DNA of 64,000 bases from Cristatella mucedo (Eukaryota; Bryozoa; Phylactolaemata; Cristatellidae): the NCBI GenBank assembly GCA_009760855.2, contig WPIO01000014.1, forward strand, positions 7,098,501-7,162,500. Direction: 5' to 3'. The notes below the pieces were generated by a model. That model searched no databases and was not told where the DNA came from. It was given only the letters and a program-made list of their open reading frames with translations. A program made the position numbers and the translations under genes. This document shows positions 11,328 through 22,531 of the stretch, one piece after another (the stretch's first letter is position 1; each line of letters begins with the position of its first letter).

Positions 11328-11402
11328 TACAGGATCGCTCAATGCAAGGCTCGAACCCACGACCCCGGTCGTGAAGAGCGAGCAACTTACTGCCTGGGCC
11401 AA
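11328..11402 (-). mobile_element. SINE-B 5' part
   Basis: The minus strand shows box B (GTGGGTTCGAGCCTTGC), the preceding CTCTTCACGACCGGGGTC and a box A-like stretch, ending where the CT tract begins. The SINE tail is missing. Confidence 0.55.
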
Positions 11403-11407
11403 GACCC

Positions 11408-11742
11408 ATCTCTGTCTCTCTCTCTCTGTTTCTGTTTCTTGTTTCTCTCTCTCTCTTACTCTTTCTCTCTCTCTCTCTTTCTGTCACTGTCTCTGGTCTC
11501 ACTCTCTCTTTCTTTATCTCTCTCATTCAATATCTCTCTCTCTCTCTTACTCTCTTTCTCTTTCTTTCTCTCTCTCTCTCTCTCTCTCTTACTCTCTATC
11601 TCTTTCTTTCTCTCTCTCTCTCTCTCTTACTCTTTTCTCTCTCTCTCTCTCTCTCTTACTCTCTTTCTTTCTCTCTCTCATTCAATATCTCTCTCTCTCT
11701 CTCTTACTCTCTATCTCTTTCTTTCTCTCTCTCTCTCTCTCT

Positions 11743-11773
<31 letters not shown>

Positions 11774-11894
11774 ACTCTTTCTCTCTCTCTCATTCAATAT
11801 CTCTCTCTCTCTCTTACTCTTTCTCTCTCTCTCATTCAATATCTCTCTCTCTCTCTTACTCTCTTTCTCTTTCTTTCTCTCTCTCTCTCTCTTA

Positions 11895-11947
<53 letters not shown>

Positions 11948-12122
11948 TCTTTCTCTCTCTCTCTCTTTCTCTCTCTTACTCTCTTTCTTTCTCTCTCTAT
12001 CTCTCTCTCTCCCTGTCTTTCACTGTCTCTCCCTCTCTTTCTCTGTCGCTATCTGTCTCTCTCTCTGTATCTCCTTGTCTCACTATGTCTCTCTATCTGT
12101 CTGTCTGTTTGTCTCTCTCCAG
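11408..12122. repeat. 0.7-kb polypyrimidine (CT)n-derived tandem tract
   Basis: Almost pure C/T on the plus strand, with higher-order units in which blocks of (TC)n alternate with TTACTCTTT and CATTCAATAT (the latter at about 11525, 11678, 11790 and 11833). The long open frames encoded here (Ser/Leu/Phe runs) come only from composition. Confidence 0.95.
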
Positions 12123-12125
12123 TTT

Positions 12126-13217
12126 ATAAACAGCATTCCGCTCGATGCAGGCTGTCTGTTTGCTATGACTCTAGGACGGGCAGCTCTCTAAAGACGGCAG
12201 TCGTTAGAGAGCTGTCCGTTAGTCGTTAGAGTCGGTAGAGAGTTGTCCGTTAGTCGTTAGAGAGCTGTTAAGCAGTAAGAAAGCTTACTTTAAAAGTTTG
12301 CTTTTGACATCGGAGTGCTTCGGTTTTACTTTCGCAGCCGACATGACATTCCAAATTTTTTCTCGTCTTACACGATGTCCTAAAGAGCTTTAGCTGCCAA
12401 AACCTTGCTGTCGAGGCAGCACCGACAAAAAGCCATCGATCCTAGTGCGCTCCACTAGCGGAGTGTAGGACAATGGGCGGAGCCTAAGCTGGCTCCTCCA
12501 CAACCATTTTGTATTGGCGGGTTGGCTACCTTGAGATGCTAGAATTAGCTGCTCCTGCGCTTAGAGTAGCTGACAGAGATACTGTGGTACAATGAGCAGA
12601 CTGCGTCTACCCGAATAACGAGTTCTGTTTCATTTAAAACCTTGGCCTCGGCGGAAGCTGAAACGAAAATCCCCCTTGTTGAAAATAACCATACACTATA
12701 CATATTGAGGTCGTTGCCTAAACTCAAGTTCGTCCCAAGTACCCAGGTAGTGCTCATCAACATTGGCACCAGCCGCTTATTAACTAGGAAATTGACTCGT
12801 TAAGCTCAACAGAGTATTATAAACAGGCTGGCCACAGCAAAAAGCCGTGTGCACATACTGGACGATATATGATAGATGGGTGCTCTGGAAAAGCAAACGT
12901 TTGACTGCCAATAGGTACGGCCAGGATTAGCTCAAATTTCGCAAGATCCGGGTTAGACGTCGCTAAGTTAAAACAAATGTACCGTAGGTGCATTAGTGGA
13001 ATATGTGCGTTAAAATTCAGATTTAAATTGCTATTACCCTGCTTTATGAGGGCAGCTAGCTATAAGACTTCTTTGAAGCAATATGAGGTTCGGGCAAGGG
13101 TTAATTTGCCACACCGTGAACTTCATCTAAGCTGGTGGACGTTTGCCTCGAGTTATACACCGGGTGCTGTTCGAGACTAGGCTATTTGCGAGGCTATGGC
13201 TAGCACACACACGCAAA
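12126..13217. other. Unrecognised DNA with a small minisatellite
   Basis: A minisatellite at about 12197-12275 repeats GTTAGAGAGCTGTCCGTTAG-like units. No gene is seen elsewhere in the interval. Confidence 0.5.
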
Positions 13218-13227
13218 CAAACACACA

Positions 13228-13249
13228 TTAACACACACACACACACACA

Positions 13250-13311
<62 letters not shown>
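13228..13311. repeat. (CA)n(CT)n compound microsatellite
   Basis: ACACAC run to about 13251, then an uninterrupted CT run to 13311. Confidence 0.95.
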
Positions 13312-13314
<3 letters not shown>

Positions 13315-14109
13315 CAGCAAGAGAGATCTCGGAAATGTAAAGTCAGTAAAGTTTCCCATTTTGGCCGCAAACATAAATTGGTCAGAGGCTACATAAGAAC
13401 ACGTATCTCCTGCTGCCTATGTACCATTATACACATGTCATCGATAATTTAGCCACCGTCATTCTCAAAGCAGATTTCTTTATATACAAGTACAAACTCC
13501 TGAATTAAGAACGTATGCATCCAACTGTCTGATCTCCCCATGCTACGCCTCTATGAAGGCAGCATCAATAGTGAAACGGTGGCGCCAGCTAAATCAGCCA
13601 GGTTATCGCTGATACCTATTACTTGCGATTATGCTATTATGCGATCTATGCGATATATGCCCCGTGCTGTTTACAAGTCGGCGCTATGATAAAGGCAGGC
13701 TATCGTGATTCAAGATTCAGAGTTGGCATTGGAGCAGATTTGAGCTCAGGGCTGGAGAGCCGTTGGTGTCCGTTATGGCCTCTGTTGAACGCCGCCGTCC
13801 GCTGCTGCTAAATAGGCTTGTCGTCATTATGGATACGTACTTGATATGTTAAGGTTGAGCGTACTTTGTTGCTGCCGTCTTTCTTTCTGCTACTGTCGGA
13901 GTATGTGCATGCACTGGTGCAGCACCTACAAGTAACTATTCCACGCTACAAGGTTCAGGCGTCACCAGCATTCGTCACGCGTCGAATGGGACTAGTAACA
14001 CTACGAGCAGTGTATTTGCGGCTCGATTCTATACAAACGTGGATGCCGAACACAAAGTTTGTAACAGTAGGTAGACGTCTGAACAGAGGAAGCCGAAAGT
14101 GAACCATAT
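13312..14109. other. Unrecognised spacer
   Basis: Only short open frames with no recognisable family. Confidence 0.4.
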
Positions 14110-14905
14110 TTGTCAAATAATAATAATATAATTGTAATGCATTTGATATAGCACCTTCAGAAAACTCTCTTTAGAACAATCTCTTTCTAGGCATACATTT
14201 GCTGCACAGGAAGCACGGTCGAATGGACAGTGATAGCATGCTCAATAAACAACAGGAATAGCATTGTTAGGAGTGACATGCACATGGTCAGCATGCAAAT
14301 TTGGTTAGTGGCAGCATGTACAGTATCTGCGTACATAAGCACATAAAGGACGAATCACAAGGACCCAGTAAATGCCATGATAAGTAAATGCATTTTTAGT
14401 TTCTTTTTAAACGTGAATAAGTCAGGAGATGTCATGACGCAAGTCAGAAGTGAGTTCAATGCTTTGGGAGCATACGAACTAAAGGCCCGGTCTCCAAAGG
14501 ATTTGAGGTTCGTGCGAGGTATAGGTAAATGACTAGATTCCGAAAAGCGGGTGGTACGATGCTTAGCTTGGTGGGGAAGTAGATCTGATCGGTAGACTTG
14601 AGTCAAAGAATGAAGGGACTTAAAAGTGAGCGACGAGACCTTGAAGTCGATCCGTTGCTTGACTGGGAGCCAGTCCAGATTGGCGAGAAGTGATGTGATC
14701 TGACAGCTGCGACGCTCATGACAGACAAGCCTAGCTGCAGAGTTTTGCACTAGCTGTAAGTGCCTCAGTGCACAGACCAGTAGACCAGCTAGCAGTGAGT
14801 CCCATAAGTCAAGACGGGATGTCACAAATGTATGGATCAACTTAAATGTAACACCCCTGTCTAAACAAGCCTTAATTGCCGCAATGTTGTGTAGCCGACA
14901 TTAGG
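14110..14905 (-). mobile_element. LINE-A (L2/CR1-like), best-preserved 3' copy
   Basis: The minus strand reads continuously for over 160 codons of the reverse-transcriptase C-terminal region: FVTSRLDLWDSLLAGL, LQLVQNSAARLVCHERR, LDWLPVKQRIDFKV, KSFGDRAFSSYAPKALNSL and FTFKKKLKMHLL. Upstream, CRLHNIAAIKACLDRG extends it to about 14905. A 3'UTR of about 240 bp follows, ending in ATT repeats. It is 5'-truncated, as is usual for target-primed insertions. The family is assigned by the LDYCNSLLAG / LHWLPVxxRI signature. Confidence 0.85.
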
Positions 14906-14924
14906 CAGATGTGTTACGTCATTC

Positions 14925-15290
14925 GTATAGCGCCACAACAGAACTAGATATATATCCCGGTGCTTTACAACTTAGTTCGAAAGAATCGACAGCCAAGGGT
15001 TGATGAAATGCCCGGTATCGTTCTTTGACAAGTACTAGACAAGCACGACATAAAAGCAAATAATAAGCAAAGATAAGAAACTAGTTTGTCTGATAGGAAA
15101 GACAAGCTCACTGGGTTGAAGGCCGATGATATTAGTCTAATAGATGCATCTTTAGCTGAGACTTAAATGATGGAGAACAATACAGTTACCGATGTTGGCA
15201 GCCAGCTGCACACTTTCTATGCATACAAACTGCAGGCCCGATTCCAAAGAGATTTCAATTTCGTGCGAGCTGTGCTTTCTGTCATAGTCC
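14925..15290 (-). mobile_element. LINE-A 3' region, diverged
   Basis: The tail (rc of TATAGCGCCACAACAGAACT) and CTTTGGAATCGGGCCTGCAG with TTGAAATCTC correspond to LINE-A 3' sequence; coding capacity is lost. Confidence 0.5.
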
Positions 15291-18200
15291 CAGGACAGAC
15301 GTTGTTGTTATGCATTAGGTCTGTAGGGTTGCCAGGACACGATTGATAGGACAGGCATTGGTGTTAGCCAAGTACCTAGGGGCCAGTGAGCCCGTGAGCC
15401 CACGATTGCGCATCTGAATCATCGTCGCTAGCCATCTGTAGAGTCTTCGCCGACGAGAAAGAAACTCCACCCTGAGTCCCACGTGGCACTGCCAGTAACG
15501 ATTACGGATCAACAGCGTCCTGGAATTCCTGGAGGGCGTGACCTCATGGCCAGTAGGTTGCCCATTATAGCTTAATGTGGGTGGGGGGGACTGACAGCTC
15601 CAACTGTTGCGGCCACTGAAGACGCTCTCGAACGCCAGGTAGAGCCCACCCGAGCCACAACATTTCGCGCAGTCTGGCCTCGATTAAGAGTACAGCCGAC
15701 CGCTTTCACTTGAGCACCCCCCCCCGAACCTGTGGCAGACAGCTGAGAGGTGGTGGGCGTGACAGCTGGCCTACGGCGACGCTGCCATCAACGAACTGCA
15801 GCACATGCTTGCGTGACTCGTGCTGTAGCAGATGCTTCGGGGGATAGCTTCTTCTCCATCGCATCTCCAGCTTTCTGTTTGTGGCCGCACACAATGTGAG
15901 GGTTGCAAACCTTGTACTCCACGTTAATTCACGCATTGGTAGCCACGCTCCGGTCCCAGAGGCTGAGGGGGCGGGGTAATGCCACTGTCAACAATCATTT
16001 TCGGTCCTGCTAAACGCGGCCTGACTCGTATGTCACATAACGGCTTCGTTTGATATTAATTCACACCGTCGGTAAGTTAGAATGGAAATGTCGGCATGCC
16101 AAATAGGCCAGCCTGTGACAGTTGCTGGAGATTATAAACTATGTAGCTCGAAATGTTTGTCACTGCGTAGTAAGTTTTATTTCCTAATTAATTATCCCTA
16201 TGAAGTCTAGAACATGGCCATTATTACCTTCAACATTTGCTTAGACAATCAGGACAGTGTTTAACTTGAAATTAACATATCTGACGCGTGTAATGTCCGA
16301 AAATGGCCCAGGTTTTGCAAGTTATACCTCACCCTTACGGAGGATAACTTCCTTGACATCACATTTAACGATGTTTCTCAAATGCAAATGAAAGGGTCGG
16401 CAAGGGCAGCACAGCCTATCTTTTTTGAGATGCAAGTTGGTCATTCTGTACAATTTCCAAGTTACTGAAGAAAAGAGTTGAAAAAACACTGCTGAAGATT
16501 ACTCAGGCTTTCTGCTCATCGTGCGCGTGCTTTAAATCACGAGTCACTCACCAACATACAACTTTGAAGCACATACCAAGGAGTGTATATCTCAAGTTTC
16601 ACCTTGATCAGATTAGCTGACCTCAACATTTGCACGGCGCCTCAGCAGCATTATGACAAAACGTGTTGGATGACCAGCAGCCAGCTCACCGTGAAAATGG
16701 GTCTATCCATTAAAGTCCAAAATACGCGAGAAGGAGCTGAAATGCTGTGGGTGCATTAAGAATACTATATTTCAAAATTCAAGTTGATCGCACCACTATT
16801 ATCGGAGGTGTAACGTGTGCAAGCTATCTTGACTGGCGGTTGACAAGGGCACTTTAGGGGTTGCTGAAGATTGAGAACGCCAAGCTAAAACAAAATGCGT
16901 CAGCGCTATACATCGCATGCACGCTTTTAGAACTTGTGAAACCCAACAGTCAGCCTTACATGACTGTTGGGTTTTACCAAGACTGCCTGTAACTACAATG
17001 GATGTACCCGACGGCAAAATGGCCAGAGCACAGCGGCTCAATATATTTTGTATTGTCGCTTTTGAAAAATTCGCACAAATATCAGTTTTAAATAGCATAA
17101 GCGAGAAGTTAAAATCACAATAATTTCCCTTAAATAGAAATAAATACAAATTTGCAGATCGATTCCCAGTGAACAATGAGCTAGTTCAAACCAACTAGGC
17201 GGCAGCCACCCGCGTCCAGAAGTGGCAACTTTCCATAAGTTGAATGGCCGCCACAGGAAGCGGATCGGCTGCCCCAAGAATCAGTATGTGCAGTGATAAT
17301 GGAACATAGTTACCGAGGCCCTGGTGGCAGTAAATTATCAAAACATGATCTTTGAGGATAGTCTATTTGCCGAACATTAGTCACTTCAGGTTTGTGAGAT
17401 AATGTAAACATACCAATGTAACCATATGTATGGCAAGCAAAAAAGGAAGAGCTATAGCCTTGGATAACCATCTGCCAAAGGTGCGTTACAAAACACAGGG
17501 GCTTCGCTTTAATGACTACGACCAGGCTTTAGCTTTGGATTGCTATAACTACCAGCCAAATGGTTGACCTCGAGGGGCTGTGAAATAATTTTGAAAACGT
17601 TTTTGTAGCTTCAAGTAATGGTTTGGTGTCCATTTAGAGCTATTTAGCTTTTATTGACAAAGTTTTCCGGAAAATGGCTCTCCGGGCAGTCGAATTTATG
17701 AAACAAGTCATAGGATTGAGCTCGATGTACTACTTCCGGTGAAAATATGTTCTGACAAATTAATTGCATTTACCATGTTGCGGTCATCTGTCTACCACCA
17801 AAACTTGGGATTTCATTTATAAAATTCGTCTTTCAATAGTTTAATTGTTGACCTATTTTTGTCGTCGATGCCCGCAATTCCTCCTTAGCGCCAGATATTG
17901 TGCAGTGACTGACTTATTTTCTCTCGTGGCTCGTGTGCATGACTCTACTCGCATCAAAGGCCACACACTCGACTGAATTTTCTCCTACAACTGTATGTTA
18001 TCGTCACCTACTATTACCAAATTCTGCTGATTTGACCACTTGTGAATCTCATTCAGTTTACAGTATGTGCCATCCTCCTAAAAGTCACATGAGAATCGCA
18101 AAATCTCAAAACCCTTGACATCGATGCTGTCCGCCAAGCCAAAATACTTTCTTCTTCCTTGTTGTTCAATATCTCTTCATTCTGTCATCGACCAAGTCCT

Positions 18201-18444
18201 CTAGTTCAACCAATTCAATTTCCCTTCTGCTTGAAACGCAGACATACGCACATGGATTGCAGATACGTTTCTCAAATAAAATAACGATGCAACCAATTTA
18301 CTAGCTATAGGCTCACAAAATGTGAGTTAAAATGGGATCAATAGAATCAATTTGATCACATCAGGTCCGCAACCAAGTTTGCCTACTTTCAGCTATATAA
18401 CCTGTGAAATTGGGGCTTTCTTAGACAGGACTACTACATCCAAA
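15291..18444. other. No gene recognised; one strong hairpin
   Basis: Open frames at 15315-15512 and 15706-15936 (minus) match no family I know, and a GC-rich patch with a C9 run is at 15580-15960. A strong hairpin at 16933-16982 is listed separately. Confidence 0.4.
16933..16982. other. Perfect-stem hairpin, miRNA-precursor-sized core
   Basis: Arms AAACCCAACAGTCA (16939-16952) and TGACTGTTGGGTTT (16961-16974) pair perfectly around an 8-base loop; CTTG / CAAG extend the stem outward with one internal mismatch zone. Function unknown: it may be a remnant of a short inverted-repeat element or a small-RNA precursor. Confidence 0.6.
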
Positions 18445-18900
18445 TCGGTTTATGCATTTTCAACTTTCGGTCTCTGCTTTAGCAACTCACTATTAGCTGG
18501 TCTACCAGAATACGTAGTCCGGCGCTTAAAGTTGTTGCAAAACTGTGCCACTGAGCTTGTCTGTCGTGAGCGTCGCAGTTGGCGTATCACATCACCTCTT
18601 GCCTATCTGCAGTGGCTTCAAATGCAGCAGATCATCATCGACTTCAAGGTACTGTCACTTACTTTCAAGTACGTCAATTCTCTGGCTCAAGCCTACTGAT
18701 TAGAACTAAGTACCCATCCACTAGACCACGCATTGTACCACCCGCTTTTCTGAATCATCTTTTATCATCATTATCATTAGCATTATCATCATTATCAATC
18801 ATCATCATTTACCTACACCTCGTGGGAATATCGAATCCTTTTGGAGACCATGCCTCTAGTTCGCATGTTCTAAAAGCCTGGAACGATGACCAGACAAAAT
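18445..18900 (+). mobile_element. LINE-A, degenerate copy
   Basis: FSNSLLAGLPEYVVRRLKLL, CATELVCRERRSWRITSPL and FKVLSLTFKYVNSLAQ match the LINE-A C-terminal region, then frameshifts; ATGC-type blocks GGAGACCATGCCTCTAGTTC and AAAGCCTGGAA follow. An ATC/ATT microsatellite (about 18762-18810) is inserted within it. Confidence 0.75.
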
Positions 18901-19161
18901 AGGCCAGGAAAAAACAGCGTCAATGAAATATCCCCAACAAAATAGCATGCAAAACAGCCCAAGACAAAATAGCCCTGTCAAAACAGCTCAACTAAGTAGA
19001 TACTTTCGGAGTATCTGTAAAACAAAACTAACTGATACATAATGAATACATATTAAATGAAATAATTACTGAATATGAAATTGAATTGGTAAATACATTT
19101 TTTGGTAAAACATTATTAGGATTTGAGTAAAAGAATTTGAATTAAATGTTTGATCGATATA
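18901..19161. other. AT-rich spacer with an AAAACAGCCC-like short repeat
   Basis: Loosely repeated AAAATAGCC / AAAACAGCC blocks at 18895-18990 (for example CAAAATAGCATGCAAAACAG), then AT-rich DNA. Confidence 0.4.
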
Positions 19162-20800
19162 TTATGATATCATTTGAATCACAGTTAAGATTATCGGATT
19201 GTGTGCGATTATACGGAGGTTATCCAGACACGCAAAGTCAACATCGGTTGGAACGAGATTTTGAAGACACCGGTTGAGTTGCACGTACTTCGTCTTCAAT
19301 GCTTCTGATTGTCGGTTCCCCAATTGGAAAAGTGATTCCTGCTGCATTTAAAAATGTCAGATTAATTTGAATAAAGATGGGTAATGGAAATCGACGGTTT
19401 GTTGAAAGGCAATATGCCACGAAAGGATGAGAATAATTTGAAAACAAAAATAAATAAGAACAAAATGCGGGATAAATCAAATAGTTTAACAATTAAAGTA
19501 ATCTTGAATTACAGCCGGTTTCACTTGAAGATGCTAATGTAAGAGAGTGCCAGAGGTCTGGTTACCCCGAGGTCAACAGGCATTGATTACAGTATTTAAA
19601 AGAAGCTTCAATTCTTGAAATCTGGGCGATTACAGACGCGAGTCCCGCCATCAGCCACGAAGCAAAGCCGATGATCAAAAGATTCTCCAAAAGATCCACA
19701 GCGTTATTTGTCCGATGGATTAGACTAATTTGAATTGCGGTCTGAATTACGCATGCTCGATTAATATATGCCCTATGCTGCAAAAAGTAATCCAAAAGCG
19801 CTTGTCATATGTTTTAAAAGGCATCAGCAGTTGACCTGTTGCTTTCTCCAACTGCTGGATATGGTGTCCTCGTAGTTTGTTTTTGTGACACTAGGCTTGA
19901 CATGTCAGCAGAAAATTGGTTCTGATAATCGCTCTGCAAGACAAGGTATGTCCACATGAAATCCTGCATTCATTCGTTTCTAATGTTGGCCTATAGATTC
20001 CTTTTGAGTTTTGAAAGTTACGCTCTCTTCTTGGAATCACAATCAGTCTCCGAGGCTTCATGCGAACTTCCCACCGGACCACTACTGCCATAAACATATT
20101 GAAAATGACGTGCAGGCAGTCAGAGTCAAGGTACTAGCTGCCATAAATTTAGCTCGTCACAGAAGCATCGGAAAACTGCATAAAGTTAGGCAAAAGTACG
20201 TCTTGATTTGTCTATGAGAGAATTTAATCAAACATATCAATCACTCTGTGTTCATCAAGATGAATTGACACAACAAACAGGCACGCGCATCTTAATCATT
20301 TCGCATCCAGATGGTACGAGGTGTTTGCTAAGCGCAGTATTCAAATTTAGAGGCCGCATTCCACACGCGAAAAATTCTCAGGAAAATTGACTTCAAAGCG
20401 CATGCTGTACCGCCTGCCATGCTTCACTGGCAAGACAATCTATGGTAGGAAACAAAAAATACAATACCTTAAAGTCAGTTTTCTTGAACTTATTTAAGAG
20501 AAATGTTGTGATTTGTGCCGTATGCACTCTAGTCCGAGAGTTATGTAATAGTTTGTCAAGTTCTTTTAGAAGCTTCTCGTTGCCAAATTGTGTTTCTGGC
20601 GAAATCGTGGCGGTTAATCTCAAACCAACCAGAGCTCTGCTTCAGTTCGTCTCGCCGTTTCTCGCAATAAGCAGAAATTTTTGGTGATCGTGTCTTTTTT
20701 AGGAACGGACCAAAACCTTGTAGCTCGCTTCTTGCTTCTTTATACCACTTTTCAGTTGTGTTTTCCTGGGCGCTTTGAGTGCGTGACCCGTACAATATTC
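19162..20800 (-). CDS. Candidate spliced minus-strand gene, possibly chemoreceptor-like; unresolved
   Basis: Several non-repeat open segments lie in one direction on the minus strand. The last, 19350-19162, follows an acceptor-like TTTTTAAATGCAG and reads QESLFQLGNRQSEALKTKYV to DVDFACLDNLRIIAHNPI, ILTVIQ and a stop. An upstream segment (19795-19562) has a hydrophobic stretch LLIIGFASWLMAGLASVIAQ followed by a conserved-looking polar helix. This order faintly resembles the C-terminal end of arthropod gustatory-receptor-like proteins (last transmembrane segments), but key residues are not convincing and the exon junctions do not resolve in phase. Segments at 19891-20097, 20393-20623 and 20556-20795 could be further exons or chance frames. 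It may equally be a pseudogene. Confidence 0.2.
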
Positions 20801-20844
20801 AGTGCATTTTACAAACCGAGGATCATTTCTTCTTTTGCGGAGAA

Positions 20845-20915
20845 CTGTAAAGCACTTATATAGAGATTTAATTCTCTTAGGATGATATAGAAAGACTTAT
20901 TATTATTAATACGAG
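20845..20915 (+). mobile_element. LINE-A/SINE-A tail fragment
   Basis: GTAAAGCACTTATATAGAG, ATTTAATTCTCTTAGGATG, then TTATTATTATTAAT: the shared tail with its stem (AGAGA / TCTCT) intact. Confidence 0.6.
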
Positions 20916-21221
20916 CACAAGGATGGTTGCTCAGTATTTTTACACATTGTCTTCCCCGATGAGATAAGAAACTATCTGCATGCGGTACATTAATGGCTTC
21001 GGAACCCAGCCATTATTCTGCGCGTGGTCGATGACTTGGCCATTTCTGATTGTCGAGTAGGGTGAAAGCAAATATCAAAGAACGATGAATGAAGTGAAGA
21101 ATGAACGAATGAAGCGGAGAGCGGGCATCTTCAGCATAAAAGCAGCTTGCTCGCTCAGAAAGACGCCTCTGGGAAGCGTGTTCCACAGGATATTAACCGG
21201 GGTTTTATGAAAGCTTCGGAC
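20916..21221. other. Spacer with a possible LINE C-terminus
   Basis: On the minus strand, 21221-21120 reads VRSFHKTPVNILWNTLPRGVF, which resembles the RSF...WNSLP...V end of jockey/CR1-type LINE proteins. A related decayed sequence lies at 48960-49030, also just beyond a SINE-B tail. Too short to classify. Confidence 0.3.
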
Positions 21222-21402
21222 GTTAAATAATAAGTAAATAAATCCTAGCTGATTAAGCAGACTCTTTTTGCATAGTGGCAGAAGAGCCTTTGCGCCTATC
21301 TCCACCGCTTGCAGTGGCGATAAAGGATCGCCCACCGCAGGAATCGAACCCGCGACCTCGGGACGGAGGTCACGAAAACAACCGCCTTACCTACGTTAAG
21401 TC
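21222..21402 (-). mobile_element. SINE-B copy
   Basis: The minus strand shows GAGGTCGCGGGTTCGATTCC at box B, GGGCGATCCTTTATCGCCAC, GCAAGCGGTGGAGATAGG and the tail AGTCTGCTTAATCAGCTAGG then ATTTATTTA. The head is slightly diverged. Confidence 0.8.
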
Positions 21403-22531
21403 ACTCAAAGGTTGCTAGAAGTCCAACCAACGAAGTCGACCTGTGAAGTTGGGTCACACGTATGTCACAGCCAATGATGATGAGGGCGAGACAGCGACAG
21501 CTGTCCGTCCGGCAGGGGAGCCGCCGAATTTCCCCCCCCCCCCCATTCCTCAAGAGCCGATCAGAAACGGCATTTAATCTTTCAATCGTTGATCAGCTGT
21601 AGGATTATAGAAAAATACTATCCTCAGGTTTGATGAAATTAAAAAAAGCGAGAAACCCACCTTTTCTTATATGATTGTTTATTTGCGATGCAATAATATT
21701 GGCAATTACAGGTAATGAGTTAGAATGCTTCCCTTCTAGTCTCTCTATAGAGATCCTAGGTAGAGATTTAGTTTATTTACAGCATGCAAGCTGACATTCT
21801 GACACCAAGCACCCGTCGGTACAAAAGAGATGAAATGCAGACACCGAGGGTGCTCCAACGCAGGTGTATTTCGTCGACGTTCGTAGCGTTACGCGGACTA
21901 CCGCTCTTCCCTCCGTCCTGTTTCGACTGCTTGCCCCTGTCCCGGCAGTGACTCACCCTTTTGAAACATTAAATCATATAACCATAATAGCATATCACCA
22001 ATACACCAATATAGCCCTAACTTCACAATAAAGCATAAAACCACGTGCCGTGATCACAAATCTCTGCAGAAATACACTTACGATCAAAACAACACACGGC
22101 ATCCAACTCATGAGTAAAAGCACTTGAAAACAGCATACCACCACTGTCACAGTCCAGCAAACTCCCTTAACATGACCGGCACTTAAACAAAATCACAAGG
22201 TGCTGAAGAACAGTTATTTAAGAAATGATTATTACTAGAGACCACAGGTTTAGTCTTTTGCTAGAGTATGGATTTCAAACAATTAAAGTCAAATATGTGA
22301 AGAACTGTGGAAATAGAAATTTAGAGCTTCTTTTGCAACTAATAAAAGTAAACGGCTGCGTAGACCAGCCAGTATGAACTTGTGAGAATTTAGCTATGAT
22401 TACCAAAAAAAGACTCAAGGCTTGTATTCAATACGCTGTATGTGAGCCAGAGAAATTTCTGGAACAGAAATATCCGTTTTTTCTCAGAAAAGCAAGAAAA
22501 GAGATTAGCCCTTGTTTTTCGCTGACTTTTC
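21403..22531. other. No gene recognised
   Basis: Contains a C-run at about 21530-21544. No repeat family recognised. Confidence 0.4.

Noticed and set aside
11250-12191. Long open frames rich in Ser/Leu/Phe on the plus strand
   Set aside because: They are translations of the CT tract; all frames of such a repeat stay open and no non-repeat protein is encoded.
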